From Parietaria judaica (Eukaryota > Streptophyta > Magnoliopsida > Rosales > Urticaceae), in contig OX940864.1 in the NCBI GenBank assembly GCA_954871525.1, positions 4,024,001 through 4,088,000 on the forward strand: DNA of 64,000 bases, read 5' to 3'. Below the pieces are notes generated by a model. The model saw only the letters and a list, made by a program, of their open reading frames with translations. It ran no database searches and was not told the origin of the DNA. Below are positions 13,482 to 28,111 of this stretch, piece after piece. Position numbers and translations under genes: made by a program. The stretch's first letter is position 1, and each line of letters starts with the position of its first letter.

Positions 13482-16400
13482 ATGATTTTAGGGCTTATAC
13501 ATTGGAATTTGAATATAACAAGAGTTCTCATGCAAAAATATGAAAGGATTAAATTGTTGACGAGAAATGCCATAGGAAATGCAATAGCATTTCCTATAGC
13601 ATTTCTTTATTTTACATTTTTTACAACCTTAAAATTCGAACCAATTGAAAAAATAATGATTTTAGGGCTTATACATTGGAATTTTAATATTACAAGAGTT
13701 CTCATGCAAAAATATGCAAGGATTAAATTGTTGACGAGAAATGCCATAGGAAATGCTATAGCATTTCTTTATTTAACATTTTTTACAACCTTAAAATTCG
13801 AACCAATTGAAAAAATAATGATTTTAGGGCTTATACATTGGAATTTTAATATTACAAGTGTTCTCATGCAAAAATATGCAAGGATTAAATTGTTGACGTT
13901 AAATTCCATAGGAAATGCTATAGCATTTTCTATAGCATTTCTTTATTTTACATTGTTTACGACCTAAAAGTCAAACCAATTGAAAAAATAATGATTTTAG
14001 GGCTTATACATTGGAATTTGAATATAACAAGAGTTCTCATCCAAAAATATGCAAGGATTAAATTGTTGATGAGAAATGCCATAGGAAATGCTATAGAATT
14101 TACTATAGCATTTCTTTATTTTACATTGTTTACGACCTAAAATTTCGAACCAATTGAAAAAAATAATGATTTTAGGGATTATACATTGGAATTTGAATAT
14201 AAGAAGAGTTCTCATGCAAAAATATGCAAGGATTAAATTGTTGACGAGAAATGCCAAACGAAATGCTATAGAATTTCCTATAGCATTTTTTTATTTTACA
14301 TTTTTTACAACCTTAAATTTTGAACCAATTGAAAAAATAATGATTTTAGGGCTTATACATTGGAATTTGAATATAACAAGAGTTCTCATGCAAAAATATG
14401 CAAGGATTAAATTGTTGACGAGAAATGCCACAGGAAATGCTATAGAATTTCCTTTAGAATTTCTTTATTTTACATTTCTTACAACCTTAAATTTCGAACC
14501 AATTGAAAAAATAATGATTTTAGGGCTTATACATTGGAATTTGAATATAACAAGAGTTTTCATGCAAAAACATGCAAGGATTAAATTTATGACGAAAAAT
14601 GCCATAGGAAATGCTAGCATTTCCTATGGTATTTCTTTATTTTACATTTTTTACAACCTTAAATTTCGAACCAATTGAAAAAATAATGATTTTAAAGCTT
14701 ATACATTGGAATTTGAATATAACAAGAGTTCTCCTGCAAAAATATGCAAGGATTAAATTGTTGACGAGAAATGTCATAGGAAATGCTATAGCATTTCCTA
14801 TAGCATTTCTTTATTTAACATTTTTTACAACCTTAAAATTCGAACCAATTGAAAAAATAATGATTTTAGGGCTTATACATTGGAATTTGAATATAACAAG
14901 AGTTCTCATGAAAAAATATGCAAGGATTAAATTGTTGACGAGAAATGCCATAGAAAATGCTATAGCATTTCCTATAGCATTTCTTTATTTAACATTTTTT
15001 ACAACCTTAAAATTCGAACCAATTGAAAAAATAATGATTTTAGGGCTTATACATTGGAATTTTAATATTACAAGCGTTCTCATGCAAAAATATGCAAGGA
15101 TTAAATTGTTGACGTTAAATTCCATAGGAAATGCTATAGCATTTCCTATAGCATTTCTTTATTTTACATTGTTTACGACCTAAAAGTCAAACCAATTGAA
15201 AAAATAATGATTTTAGGGCTTATACATTGTAATTTGAATATAACAAGAGTTCTCATCCAAAAATATGCAAGGATTAAATTGTTGATGAGAAATGCCATAG
15301 GAAATGCTATAGCATTTCCTATAGTATTTCTTTATTTTACATTTTTTACAACCTTAAATTTCGAACCAATTGAAAAAAATAATGATTTTAGGGCTTATAC
15401 ATTGGAATTTGAATATTACAAGCTTTCTCATGAAAAAATAAGCAAGGATTAAATTGTTGACGAGAAATGTCATAGGAAATGCTATAGCATTTCCTATAGC
15501 ATTTATTTATTTTACATTTTTTACAACCTTAAATTTCGAACCAATTGAAAAAATAATGATTTTAGGGCTTATACATTGGAATTTGAATATAACAAGAGTT
15601 CTCATGAAAAAATATGCAAGGATTAAATTGTTGACGAGAAATGCCATAGGAAATGCTAAAGCATTTCCTATAGCATTTCTTTATTTTACATTGTTTACGA
15701 CTTAAAATTTCGAACCAATTCAAAAAAATAATGATTTTAGGGCTTATACATTGGAATTTGAATATAACAAGAGTTCTCATGCAAAAATATGCAAGGATTA
15801 AATTGTTGACGAGAAATGCCATAGGAAATGCTATAGCATTTCTTTATTTAACATTTTTTACAACCTTAAAATTCGAACCAATTGAAAAAATAATGATTTT
15901 AGGGCTTATACATTGGAATTTTAATATTACAAGTGTTCTCATGCAAAAATATGCAAGGATTAAATTGTTGACGTTAAATTCCATAGGAAATGCTATAGCA
16001 TTTTCTATAGCATTTCTTTATTTTACATTGTTTACGACCTAAAAGTCAAACCAATTGAAAAAATAATGATTTTAGGGCTTATACATTGGAATTTGAATAT
16101 AACAAGAGTTCTCATCCAAAAATATGCAAGGATTAAATTGTTGATGAGAAATGCCATAGGAAATGCTATAGCATTTCCTATAGCATTTCTTTATTTTACA
16201 TTTTTTAGAACCTTAAATTTCGAACCAATTGAAAAAAATAATGATTTTAGGGCTTATACATTGGAATTTGAATATTACAAGCTTTCTCATGAAAAAATAA
16301 GCAAGGATTAAATTGTTGACGAGAAATGTCATAGGAAATGCTATAGCATTTCCTATAGCATTTATTTATTTTACATTTTTTACAACCTTAAATTTCGAAC

Positions 16401-16765
16401 CAATTGAAAAAATAATGATTTTAGGGCTTATTCATTGGAATTTGAATATAACAAGAGTTCTCATGAAAAATATGCAAGGATTAAATTGTTGACGAGAAAT
16501 GCCATAGGAAATGCTATAGCATTTCCTATTGCATTTCTTTATTTTACATTTTTTACATCCTTAAATTTTGAACCAATTGAAAAAATAATGATTTTAAAGC
16601 TTATACATTGGAATTTGAATATAACAAGAGTTCTCAGGCAAAAATATGCAAGGATTAAATTGTTGACGAGAAATGCCATAGGAAATACTAGCATTTCCTA
16701 TAGCATTTCTTTATTTTACATTGTTTACGACCTAAAATTTCGAACCAATTGAAAAAATAATGATT
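13482..16765. repeat. Satellite block 3a: mixed monomers leading into the 1552-bp HOR
   Basis: Monomers with AACGTTCTC- or AAGCGTTCTC-like ends, TTGACGTTAAATTCC and ACCTAAAAGTCAAACC appear here for the first time. They recur in groups of three or four (13840-14080, 15060-15300, 15910-16150) without a single stable period. Several monomers are 162 bp because one 12-mer of the dyad is missing (near 13750 and 15830). No gene seen. Confidence 0.85.
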
Positions 16766-19700
16766 TTAGGGCTTATACATTGGAATTTGAATATAACAAG
16801 AGTTCTCATGAAAAAATATGCAAGGATTAAATTGTTGACGAGAAATGCCATAGGAAATGCTATAGTATTTCCTATAGCATTTCTTTATTTTACATTGTTT
16901 ACGACCTAAAATTTCGAACCAATTCAAAAAAATAATGATTTTAGGGCTTATACATTGGAATTTGAATATAACAAGAGTTCTCATGCAAAAATATGCAAGG
17001 ATTAAATTGTTGACGAGAAATGCCATAGGAAATGCTATAGCATTTCCTATAGCATTTCTTTATTTAACATTTTTTACAACCTTAAAATTCGAACCAATTG
17101 AAAAAATAATGATTTTAGGGCTTATACATTGGAATTTTAATATTACAAGCGTTCTCATGCAAAAATATGCAAGGATTAAATTGTTGACGTTAAATTCCAT
17201 AGGAAATGCTAGCATTTCCTATAGCATTTCTTTATTTTACATTGTTTACGACCTAAAAGTCAAACCAATTGAAAAAATAATGATTTTAGGGCTTATACAT
17301 TGGAATTTGAATATAACAAGAGTTCTCATCCAAAAATATGCAAGGATTAAATTGTTGATGAGAAATGCCATAGGAAATGCTATAGCATTTCCAATAGCAT
17401 TTCTTTATTTTACATTTTTTACAACCTTAAATTTCGAACTAATTGAAAAAAATAATGATTTTAGGGCTTATACATTGGAATTTGAATATTACAAGCTTTC
17501 TCATAAAAAAATAAGCAAGGATTAAATTGTTGACGAGAAATGTCATAGGAAATGCTATAGCATTTCCTATAGCATTTATTTATTTTACATTTTTTACAAC
17601 CTTAAATTTCGAACCAATTGAAAAAATAATGATTTTAGGGCTTATTCATTGGAATTTGAATATAACAAGAGTTCTCATGAAAAATATGCAAGGATTAAAT
17701 TGTTGACGAGAAATGCCATAGGAAATGCTATAGCATTTCCTATAGCATTTCTTTATTTTACATTTTTTACAACCTTAAATTTCGAACCAATTGAAAAAAA
17801 TAATGATTTTAGGGCTTATACATTGGAATTTGAATATAACAAGAGTTCTCATGAAAAAATATGCAAGGATTAAATTGTTGACGAGAAATGCCATAGGAAA
17901 TGCTATAGCATTTCCTATAGCATTTCTTTATTTTACATTGTTTACGACCTAAAATTTCGAACCAATTCAAAAAAATAATGATTTTAGGGCTTATTCATTG
18001 GAATTTGAATATAACAAGAGTTCTCATGCAAAAATATGCAAGGATTAAATTGTTGACGAGAAATGCCATGGGAAATGCTATAGCATTTCTTTATTTTACA
18101 TTTTTTACATCCTTAAATTTTGAACCAATTGAAAAAATAATGATTTTAAAGCTTATACATTGGAATTTCAATATAACAAGAGTTCTCAGGCAAAAATATG
18201 CAAGGATTAAATTGTTGACGAGAAATGCCATAGGAAATACTAGCATTTCCTATAGCATTTCTTTATTTTACATTGTTTACGACCTAAAATTTTGAACCAA
18301 TTGAAAAAATAATGATTTTAGGGCTTATACATTGGAATTTGAATATAACAAGAGTTCTCATGAAAAAATATGCAAGGATTAAATTGTTGACGAGAAATGC
18401 CATAGGAAATGCTATAGCATTTCCTATAGCATTTCTTTATTTTACATTGTTTACGACCTAAAATTTTGAACCAATTCAAAAAAATAATGATTTTAGGGCT
18501 TATACATTGGAATTTGAATATAACAAGAGTTCTCATGCAAAAATATGCAAGGATTAAATTGTTGACGAGAAATGCCATAGGAAATGCTATAGCATTTCCT
18601 ATAGCATTTCTTTATTTAACATTTTTTACAACCTTAAAATTCGAACCAATTGAAAAAATAATGATTTTAGGGCTTATACATTGGAATTTTAATATTACAA
18701 GCGTTCTCATGCAAAAATATGCAAGGATTAAATTGTTGACGTTAAATTCCATAGGAAATGCTAGCATTTCCTATAGCATTTCTTTATTTTACATTGTTTA
18801 CGACCTAAAAGTCAAACCAATTGAAAAAATAATGATTTTAGGGCTTATACATTGGAATTTGAATATAACAAGAGTTCTCATCCAAAAATATGCAAGGATT
18901 AAATTGTTGATGAGAAATGCCATAGGAAATGCTATAGCATTTCCAATAGCATTTCTTTATTTTACATTTTTTACAACCTTAAATTTCGAACTAATTGAAA
19001 AAAATAATGATTTTAGGGCTTATACATTGGAATTTGAATATTACAAGCTTTCTCATAAAAAAATAAGCAAGGATTAAATTGTTGACGAGAAATGTCATAG
19101 GAAATGCTATAGCATTTCCTATAGCATTTATTTATTTTACATTTTTTACAACCTTAAATTTCGAACCAATTGAAAAAATAATGATTTTAGGGCTTATTCA
19201 TTGGAATTTGAATATAACAAGAGTTCTCATGAAAAATATGCAAGGATTAAATTGTTGACGAGAAATGCCATAGGAAATGCTATAGCATTTCCTATAGCAT
19301 TTCTTTATTTTACATTTTTTACAACCTTAAATTTCGAACCAATTGAAAAAAATAATGATTTTAGGGCTTATACATTGGAATTTGAATATAACAAGAGTTC
19401 TCATGAAAAAATATGCAAGGATTAAATTGTTGACGAGAAATGCCATAGGAAATGCTATAGCATTTCCTATAGCATTTCTTTATTTTACATTGTTTACGAC
19501 CTAAAATTTCGAACCAATTCAAAAAAATAATGATTTTAGGGCTTATTCATTGGAATTTGAATATAACAAGAGTTCTCATGCAAAAATATGCAAGGATTAA
19601 ATTGTTGACGAGAAATGCCATAGGAAATGCTATAGCATTTCTTTATTTTACATTTTTTACATCCTTAAATTTTGAACCAATTGAAAAAATAATGATTTTA

Positions 19701-19869
19701 AAGCTTATACATTGGAATTTCAATATAACAAGAGTTCTCAGGCAAAAATATGCAAGGATTAAATTGTTGACGAGAAATGCCATAGGAAATACTAGCATTT
19801 CCTATAGCATTTCTTTATTTTACATTGTTTACGACCTAAATTTTTGAACCAATTGAAAAAATAATGATT
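16766..19869. repeat. Satellite block 3b: two copies of a 1552-bp, 9-monomer HOR
   Basis: The segments starting at 16766, 17649 and 17978 recur at 18318, 19201 and 19530, always 1552 bp apart. The unit is nine monomers minus a few short deletions, including one 12-bp dyad deletion (near 18070 and 19630) and monomers reading AAATACTAGCATTTCC or AAATGCTAGCATTTCC. The copies are nearly identical; one difference is CCATGGG at 18066 against CCATAGG. No gene seen. Confidence 0.9.
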
Positions 19870-22800
19870 TTAGGGCTTATACATTGGAATTTGAATATAA
19901 CAAGAGTTCTCATGAAAAAATATGCAAGGATTAAATTGTTGACGAGAAATGCCATAGGAAATGCTATAGCATTTCCTATAGCATTTCTTTATTTTACATT
20001 GTTTACGACCTAAAATTTCGAACCAATTCAAAAATAATGATTTTAGGGCTTATACATTGGAATTTGAATATAACAAGAGTTCTCATGCAAAAATATGCAA
20101 GGATTAAATTGTTGACGAGAAATGCCATAGGAAATGCTATTTCCTATAGCATTTCTTTATTTAACATTTTTTACAACCTTAAAATTCGAACCAATTGAAA
20201 AAATAATGATTTTAGGGCTTATACATTGGAATTTTAATATTACAAGCGTTCTCATGCAAAAATATGCAAGGATTAAATTGTTGACGTTAAATTCCATAGG
20301 AAATGCTATAGCATTTCCTATAGCATTTCTTTATTTTACATTGTTTACGACCTAAAAGTCAAACCAATTGAAAAAATAATGATTTTAGGGCTTATACATT
20401 GGAATTTGAATATAACAAGAGTTCTCATCGAAAAATATGCAAGGATTAAATTGTTGATGAGAAATGCCATAGGAAATGCTATAGCATTTCCTATAGCATT
20501 TCTTTATTTTACATTTTTTACAACCTTAAATTTCGAACCAATTGAAAAAAATAATGATTTTAGGGCTTATACATTGGAATTTGAATATTACAAGCTTTCT
20601 CATGAAAAAATAAGCAAGGATTAAATTGTTGACGAGAAATGTCATAGGAAATGCTATAGCATTTCCTATAGCATTTATTTATTTTACATTTTTTACAACC
20701 TTAAATTTCGAACCAATTGAAAAAATAATGATTTTAGGGCTTATTCATTGGAATTTGAATATAACAAGAGTTCTCATGCAAAAATATGCAAGGATTAAAT
20801 TGTTGACGAGAAATGCCATAAGAAATGCTATAGCATTTCCTATAGCATTTCTTTATTTTACATTTTTTACAACCTTAAATTTTGAACCAATTGAAAAAAT
20901 AATGATTTTAAAGCTTATACATTGGAATTTGAATATAGAAAGAGATCTCAGGCAAAAATATGCAAGGATTAAATTGTTGACGAGAAATGCCATAGGAAAT
21001 ACTAGCATTTCCTATAGCATTTCTTTATTTTACATTGTTTACGACCTAAAATTTCGAACCAATTGAAAAAATAATGATTTAAGGGCTTATACATTGGAAT
21101 TTGAATATAACAAGAGTTCTCAATTAAAAATATGCAAGGATTAAATTGTTGACGAGAAATGCCATAGGAAATGCTATAGCATTTCCTATAGCATTTCTTT
21201 ATTTTACATTGTTTACGACCTAAAAGTCAAACCAATTGAAAAAATAATGATTTTAGGGCTTATACATTGGAATTTGAATATAACAAGAGTTCTCATCGAA
21301 AAATATGCAAGGATTAAATTGTTGATGAGAAATGCCATAGGAAATGCTATAGCATTTCCTATAGCATTTCTTTATTTTACATTTTTTACAACCTTAAATT
21401 TCGAACCAATTGAAAAAAATAATGATTTTAGGGCTTATACATTGGAATTTGAATATAACAAGACTTCTCATGCAAAAATATGCAAGGATTAAATTGTTGA
21501 CGAGAAATGCCATAGGAAATGCTATAGCATTTCCTATAGCATTTCTTTATTTTACATTGTTTACGACCTAAAATTTCGAACCAATTCAAAAAAATAATGA
21601 TTTTAGGGCTTATTCATTGGAATTTGAATATAACAAGAGTTCTCATGCAAAAATATGCAAGGATTAAATTGTTGACGAGAAATGCCATAGGAAATGCTAT
21701 AGCATTTCTTTATTTTACATTTTTTACATCCTTAAATTTTGAACCAATTGAAAAAATAATGATTTTAAAGCTTATACATTGGAATTTCAATATAACAAGA
21801 GTTCTCAGGCAAAAATATGCAAGGATTAAATTGTTGACGAGAAATGCCATAGGAAATACTAGCATTTCCTATAGCATTTCTTTATTTTACATTGTTTACG
21901 ACCTAAAATTTTGAACCAATTGAAAAAATAATGATTTTAGGGCTTATACATTGGAATTTGAATATAACAAGAGTTCTCATGAAAAAATATGCAAGGATTA
22001 AATTGTTGACGAGAAATGCCATAGGAAATGCTATAGCATTTCCTATAGCATTTCTTTATTTTACATTGTTTACGACCTAAAATTTCGAACCAATTCAAAA
22101 AAATAATGATTTTAGGGCTTATACATTGGAATTTGAATATAACAAGAGTTCTCATGCAAAAATATGCAAGGATTAAATTGTTGACGAGAAATGCCATAGG
22201 AAATGCTATTTCCTATAGCATTTCTTTATTTAACATTTTTTACAACCTTAAAATTCGAACCAATTGAAAAAATAATGATTTTAGGGCTTATACATTGGAA
22301 TTTTAATATTACAAGCGTTCTCATGCAAAAATATGCAAGGATTAAATTGTTGACGTTAAATTCCATAGGAAATGCTATAGCATTTCCTATAGCATTTCTT
22401 TATTTTACATTGTTTACGACCTAAAAGTCAAACCAATTGAAAAAATAATGATTTTAGGGCTTATACATTGGAATTTGAATATAACAAGAGTTCTCATCGA
22501 AAAATATGCAAGGATTAAATTGTTGATGAGAAATGCCATAGGAAATGCTATAGCATTTCCTATAGCATTTCTTTATTTTACATTTTTTACAACCTTAAAT
22601 TTCGAACCAATTGAAAAAAATAATGATTTTAGGGCTTATACATTGGAATTTGAATATTACAAGCTTTCTCATGAAAAAATAAGCAAGGATTAAATTGTTG
22701 ACGAGAAATGTCATAGGAAATGCTATAGCATTTCCTATAGCATTTATTTATTTTACATTTTTTACAACCTTAAATTTCGAACCAATTGAAAAAATAATGA

Positions 22801-23491
22801 TTTTAGGGCTTATTCATTGGAATTTGAATATAACAAGAGTTCTCATGCAAAAATATGCAAGGATTAAATTGTTGACGAGAAATGCCATAAGAAATGCTAT
22901 AGCATTTCCTATAGCATTTCTTTATTTTACATTTTTTACAACCTTAAATTTCGAACCAATTGAAAAAATAATGATTTTAAAGCTTATACATTGGAATTTG
23001 AATATAGAAAGAGATCTCAGGCAAAAATATGCAAGGATTAAATTGTTGACGAGAAATGCCATAGGAAATACTAGCATTTCCTATAGCATTTCTTTATTTT
23101 ACATTGTTTACGACCTAAAATTTCGAACCAATTGAAAAAATAATGATTTAAGGGCTTATACATTGGAATTTGAATATAACAAGAGTTCTCAATTAAAAAT
23201 ATGCAAGGATTAAATTGTTGACGAGAAATGCCATAGGAAATGCTATAGCATTTCCTATAGCATTTCTTTATTTTACATTTTTTACAACCTTAAATTTCGA
23301 ACCAATTGAAAAAAATAATGATTTTAAAGCTTATACATTGGAATTTGAATATAACAAGAGTTCTCATGCAAAAATATGCAAAGATTAAATTGTTGCCGAG
23401 AAATGCCATAGGAAATGCTAGCATTTCCTATAGCATTTCTTTATTTTACATTGTTTACGACCTAAAATTTCGAACCAATTAAAAAAAAATA
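19870..23491. repeat. Satellite block 3c: 2069-bp, 12-monomer HOR, one and a partial copy
   Basis: Segments at 20134, 20379 and 20626 recur at 22203, 22448 and 22695 (2069 bp). The unit looks like the 1552-bp repeat of the preceding block enlarged by about three monomers. Markers are TTCTCATCGAAAAATATGC, a GAAAGAGATCTCAGG monomer, and a dyad reduced to AAATGCTATTTCCTATAGC. No gene seen. Confidence 0.85.
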
Positions 23492-25610
23492 ATGATTTTA
23501 GGGCTTATACATTAAAATTTGAATATAACAAGAGTTCTCATGCAAAAATATGCAAGGATTAAATTGTTGACGAGAAATGCCATAGGAAATGCTATAGCAT
23601 TTCCTATAGCATTTCTTTATTTAACATTTTTTACAACCATAAAATTCGAACCAATTGAAAAAATAAAAATTTTAGGGCTTATACATTGGAATTTTAATAT
23701 TACAAGCGTTCTCATGCAAAAATATGCAAGGATTAAATTGTTGACGTTAAATTCCATAGGAAATGCTATAGCATTTCCTATAGCATTTCTTTATTTTACA
23801 TTGTTTACGACCTAAAAGTCAAACCAATTGATAAAATAATTATTTTAGGGCTTATACATTGGAATTTGAATATAACAAGAGTTCTCATGCAAAAATATGC
23901 AAGGATTAAATTGTTGACGAGAAATGCCATAGGAAATACTATAGCATTTCCTATAGCATTTCTTTATTTTACATTTTTTACAACCTTAAATTTTGAACCA
24001 ATTGAAAAAATAATGATTTTAGGGCTTATACATTGGAATTTGAATATTACAAGAGTTCTCATGCAAAAATTTCTTTATTTGACATTTTTTACAACCTTAA
24101 ATTTCGAACAAATTGAAAAAATAATGATTTTAGGGTTTATACATTGAAATTTGAATATAACAAGAGTTCTCATGCCAAAATATGCAAGGATTAAATTGTT
24201 GACGAGAAATGCCATAGGAAATGCTATAGCATTTCTTTATTTTAGATTTTTGACAACCTTAAATTTCGAACCAGTTGAAAAAATAATGATTTTAGGGCTT
24301 ATACATTGGAATTTGAATATAACAAGAGTTCTCATCCAAAAATATGCAAGGTTTAAATTGTTGACGAGAAATGCCATAGGAAATGCTATAGCATTTCCTA
24401 TAGCATTTCTTTATTTTACATTTTTTACAACCTTAAATTTCGAACCAATTGAAAAAATAATGATTTTAGGGCTTATACATTGGAATTTGAATATTACAAG
24501 CTTTCTCATGAAAAAATAAGCAAGGATTAAATTGTTGACGAGAAATGCCATAGGAAATGCTATAGCATTTCCTATAGCATTTCTTTATTTTACATTTTTT
24601 ACAACCTTAAATTTCGAACCAATTGAAATAAAATGATTTTAAAGCTTATACATTGGAATTTGAATATAACAAAAGTTCTCAGGGAAAAATATGCAAGGAT
24701 TAAATTGTTGACGAGACATGCCATAGGAAATACTAGCATTTCCTATAGCATTTCTTTATTTTACATTGTTTACGACCTAAAATTTCGAACCAATTGAAAA
24801 AATAATGATTTTAGGGCTTATACATTGGAATTTGAATATAACAAGAGTTCTCATGCAAAAATATGCTAGGATTAAATTGTTGACGAGAAATGCCATAGGA
24901 AATGCTATAGCATTTCCTATAGCATTTCTTTATTTAACATTTTTTACAACCATAAAATTCGAACCAATTGAAAAAATAAAAATTTTAGGGCTTATACATT
25001 GGAATTTTAATATTACAAGCGTTCTCATGCAAAAATATGCAAGGATTAAATTGTTGACGTTAAATTCCATAGGAAATGCTATAGCATTTCCTATAGCATT
25101 TCTTTATTTTACATTGTTTACGACCTAAAAGTCAAACCAATTGATAAAATAATTATTTTAGGGCTTATACATTGGAATTTGAATATAACAAGAGTTCTCA
25201 TGCAAAAATATGCAAGGATTAAATTGTTGACGAGAAATGCCATAGGAAATACTATAGCATTTCCTATAGCATTTCGTTATTTTACATTTTTTACAACCTT
25301 AAATTTTGAACCAATTGAAAAAATAATGATTTTAGGGCTTATACATTGGAATTTGAATATTACAAGAGTTCTCATGCAAAAATTTCTTTATTTGACATTT
25401 TTTACAACCTTAAATTTCGAACAAATTGAAAAAATAATGATTTTAGGGTTTATACATTGAAACTTGAATATAACAAGAGTTCTCATGCCAAAATATGCAA
25501 GGATTAAATTGTTGACGAGAAATGCCATAGGAAATGCTATAGCATTTCTTTATTTTAGATTTTTGACAACCTTAAATTTCGAACCAATTGAAAAAATAAT
25601 GATTTTAGGG
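23492..25610. repeat. Satellite block 3d: 1313-bp HOR containing a truncated monomer
   Basis: Segments at 23866 and 24151 recur at 25179 and 25464 (1313 bp). Each unit holds a monomer with a large internal deletion: GCAAAAATTTCTTTATTTG (near 24064 and 25377) joins the start of the monomer to the sequence just after the dyad, removing roughly 70 bp. The deletion was therefore amplified with the HOR. No gene seen. Confidence 0.85.
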
Positions 25611-26947
25611 CTTATACATTGGAATTTTAATAATACAAGAGTTCTCATGAAAAAATATGCAAGGATTAAATTGTTGACGAGAAATACCATAGGAAATGCT
25701 ATAGCATTTCCTATAGCATTTCTTTATTTTACATTGTTTACGACCTAAAACTCGTAGCATTTCCTATAGCATTTCATTATTTGACATTGTTTACGACCTA
25801 AAATTCGAACCAATTGAAAAAATAATGATTTTAGGGCTTATACATTGGAATTTGAATATAACAAGAGTTCTCATGCAAAAATATGCAAGGATTAAATTGT
25901 TGACGAGGAATGCCAAAGGAAATTCTATAGCATTTCCTATAGCATTTCTTTATTTTACATTGTTTACGACCTAAAACTCGTAGCATTTCCTATAGCATTT
26001 CATTATTTGACATTGTTTACGACCTAAAATTCGAACCAATTGAAAAAATAATGATTTTAGGGCTTATACATTGGAATTTGAATATAACAAAAGTTCTCAT
26101 GCAAAAATTTGCAAGGATTAAATTGTTGACGAGAAACGCCATAGGAAATGCTATAGCATTTCATATAGCATTTCCTTATTTTACATTTTTTACAACCTTA
26201 AATTTAGAACCAATTGAAAAAATAATGAATTTAGGGCTTATACATTGGAATTTGAATAATACTGGCGTTCTCATGCAAAAATATGCAAGGATTAAATTGT
26301 TGACGAGAAATGCCATAGGAAATGCTATAGCATTTCCTATAGCATTTCTTTATTTTACATTGTTTACGACCTAAAATTCGAACCAATTGAAAAATTAATT
26401 ATTTTAGGGCTTATACATTGGAATTTTAATATTACAAGCGTTACTCATGCAAAAATATGCAAGGATTAAATTGTTGACGAGAAATGCCATAGGAAATGCT
26501 ATAGCATTTCCTATAGCATTTCTTTATTTTACATTTTTTACAGCCTTAAATATCGAACCAATTGAAAACTAATGATTTTAGGGCTTATACATTGGAATTT
26601 TGATATTACAAGCATTCTCATGCAAAACTATGCAAGGATTAAATTGTTGACGAGAAATGCCATAGGAAATGCTATAGCATTTCCTATGGCATTTCTTTAT
26701 TTTACATTGTTTACGACCTAAAATTCAAACCAATTGAAAAAATAAGAATTTTAGGGCTTATACATTGGGATTTGAATATAACAAGATTTCTCATGCAAAA
26801 ATATGCAAGGATTAAATTGTTGACGAGAAATGCCATAGCATTTCCTATAGCATTTCTTTATTTTACATTGTTTACGACCTAAAATTCGAACCAATTGAAA
26901 AAATAAGGATTTTAGGGCTTATACATTGGAATTTGAATATAACAAGA
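25611..26947. repeat. Satellite block 4: irregular, diverged monomers left of the transposon
   Basis: The monomers carry more private changes here than elsewhere. Two partial monomers begin ACTCGTAGCATTTCC (near 25750 and 25977, 228 bp apart) and read CATTATTTGACATTG. Other oddities are GCGTTACTCATGC near 26439 and a dyad cut to CCATAGCATTTCC near 26833. A perfect palindrome lies at 26653-26696. The last monomer is cut by the transposon after AACAAGA. No gene seen. Confidence 0.85.
26653..26696. repeat. Perfect 44-bp palindrome, about 250 bp from the transposon
   Basis: Same CCTATGGCATTTCT right arm as at 7665. The full 44 bp equals its reverse complement. Confidence 0.95.
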
Positions 26948-26952
26948 GTTCT
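26948..26952. repeat. Target site duplication, left copy (GTTCT)
   Basis: GTTCT directly precedes the TG of the 5' LTR and is repeated directly after the CA of the 3' LTR (37158-37162). Removing the element and one copy restores an uninterrupted monomer, AAGAGTTCT followed by CATGCAAAA or a close variant. Five bases is the usual Ty3/gypsy duplication. Confidence 0.97.
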
Positions 26953-27230
26953 TGTAGTAGCCGTAAAGGTTCTGTATATTATCGTTTAGATGTTTAACCG
27001 ATAATAAGATAAATATACATGCTCCTAGTTTGGAGGATGTATTATTTCGTGATAAATAACAATTGTATGGCTCTCTTAGTAATTTATATAAAATATGAGC
27101 GTTGCTATATAATTAATAAGGGCCTTAATACAAATTTAAATTCTTTTACTTTACATGCAAATATGGATAACTTAAACACTAAGTTATGTAATTTGTGAAC
27201 AATCAATAAACTGCAGATTATCAACCGACC

Positions 27231-27273
27231 TATATTTATATGTATATATATTATATATAGATATATATATATA
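27231..27273. repeat. AT-rich dinucleotide run in the LTR
   Basis: An almost pure A/T stretch of imperfect TA repeats. A shorter TA run follows at about 27367-27382. The same tracts occur in the 3' LTR near 35365-35407, without length change as far as I can read. Confidence 0.8.
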
Positions 27274-28104
27274 GAAAGGTTATCATTATTTTCATAAGTA
27301 TGTAATAATCTATTCCACTTTTACTTTATGAACCGACTTGTATAATCTTATCCTTTTAATTTATTAGTTATATATATATATAGATGATAAGAACACCTAT
27401 ACTTTCCTAAGTAGTCCCTCTCTCTCAAAAACGTTTTCCCTTCTCATGGTCGACTCCCTTTTTCAGCTTGAAGTTGTTGGTGAGCTCGGCTCTTTCAATT
27501 TTCCTTATTTATAGCATACATCTATAAATGGTAGTGGGTGATAATGTTAGGATAATTATTATTAGTTGCGGATGGACGAATCTATGCATGTAAGTGGAAG
27601 TGAATGACTTTATACCTTGGCTGCTATGAATTTATCAAGGAGATTAGCTAGCCATGTATGTATATGTATATAAATGTATAAAAGATAAATGTTTTCTAGT
27701 TTATTAAATCTGTAGTAAACATTTATTTTGCAGCTCCAATTAATATCAAAAAAATTTACAATGATATATATAGTATATTATATGGATATACATAGCAAAA
27801 TGAGTGTTTGCGTTTCTAAATAGGGGCTGCACTCAGTTTTTATTGGAAAATTACACACACGTACCGCGGTGTATATACATATGGACATAAATGTCATATA
27901 CAGTAGGTAATCAAGTTATAATCATGTATTATTTCTAGTGTCAGGCGTACACGATATTAAAATCAATGAGTTGTTACTGTTTCTTGTACAAAAAAAAAAA
28001 AGGGAACATAAGAGAATAAAAGTGCATGTATTTTTGAAAACTGATATGAATTAAAATATCAGGAAAAACAGTTCTGAAGGAAGCACCTTCAAGTGAGTAG
28101 GACT

Positions 28105-28111
28105 TATAAAA
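28105..28111 (+). promoter_or_regulatory. Candidate TATA box of the LTR promoter
   Basis: TATAAAA is followed about 30 bp downstream by CTCACTGCAAC, a reasonable plant start-site context. A second candidate, TATATAAA, lies at 27085-27092. The sequence alone does not show which one is used, so the U3/R border is undetermined. Confidence 0.3.

Noticed and set aside
1..26952. Dozens of open frames of 65-411 codons on the plus strand and 72-86 on the minus strand
   Set aside because: They all translate the same satellite monomer, whose length is a multiple of three. They start and stop wherever monomer variants create ATG or TAA, have no promoter or domain, and occur on both strands.
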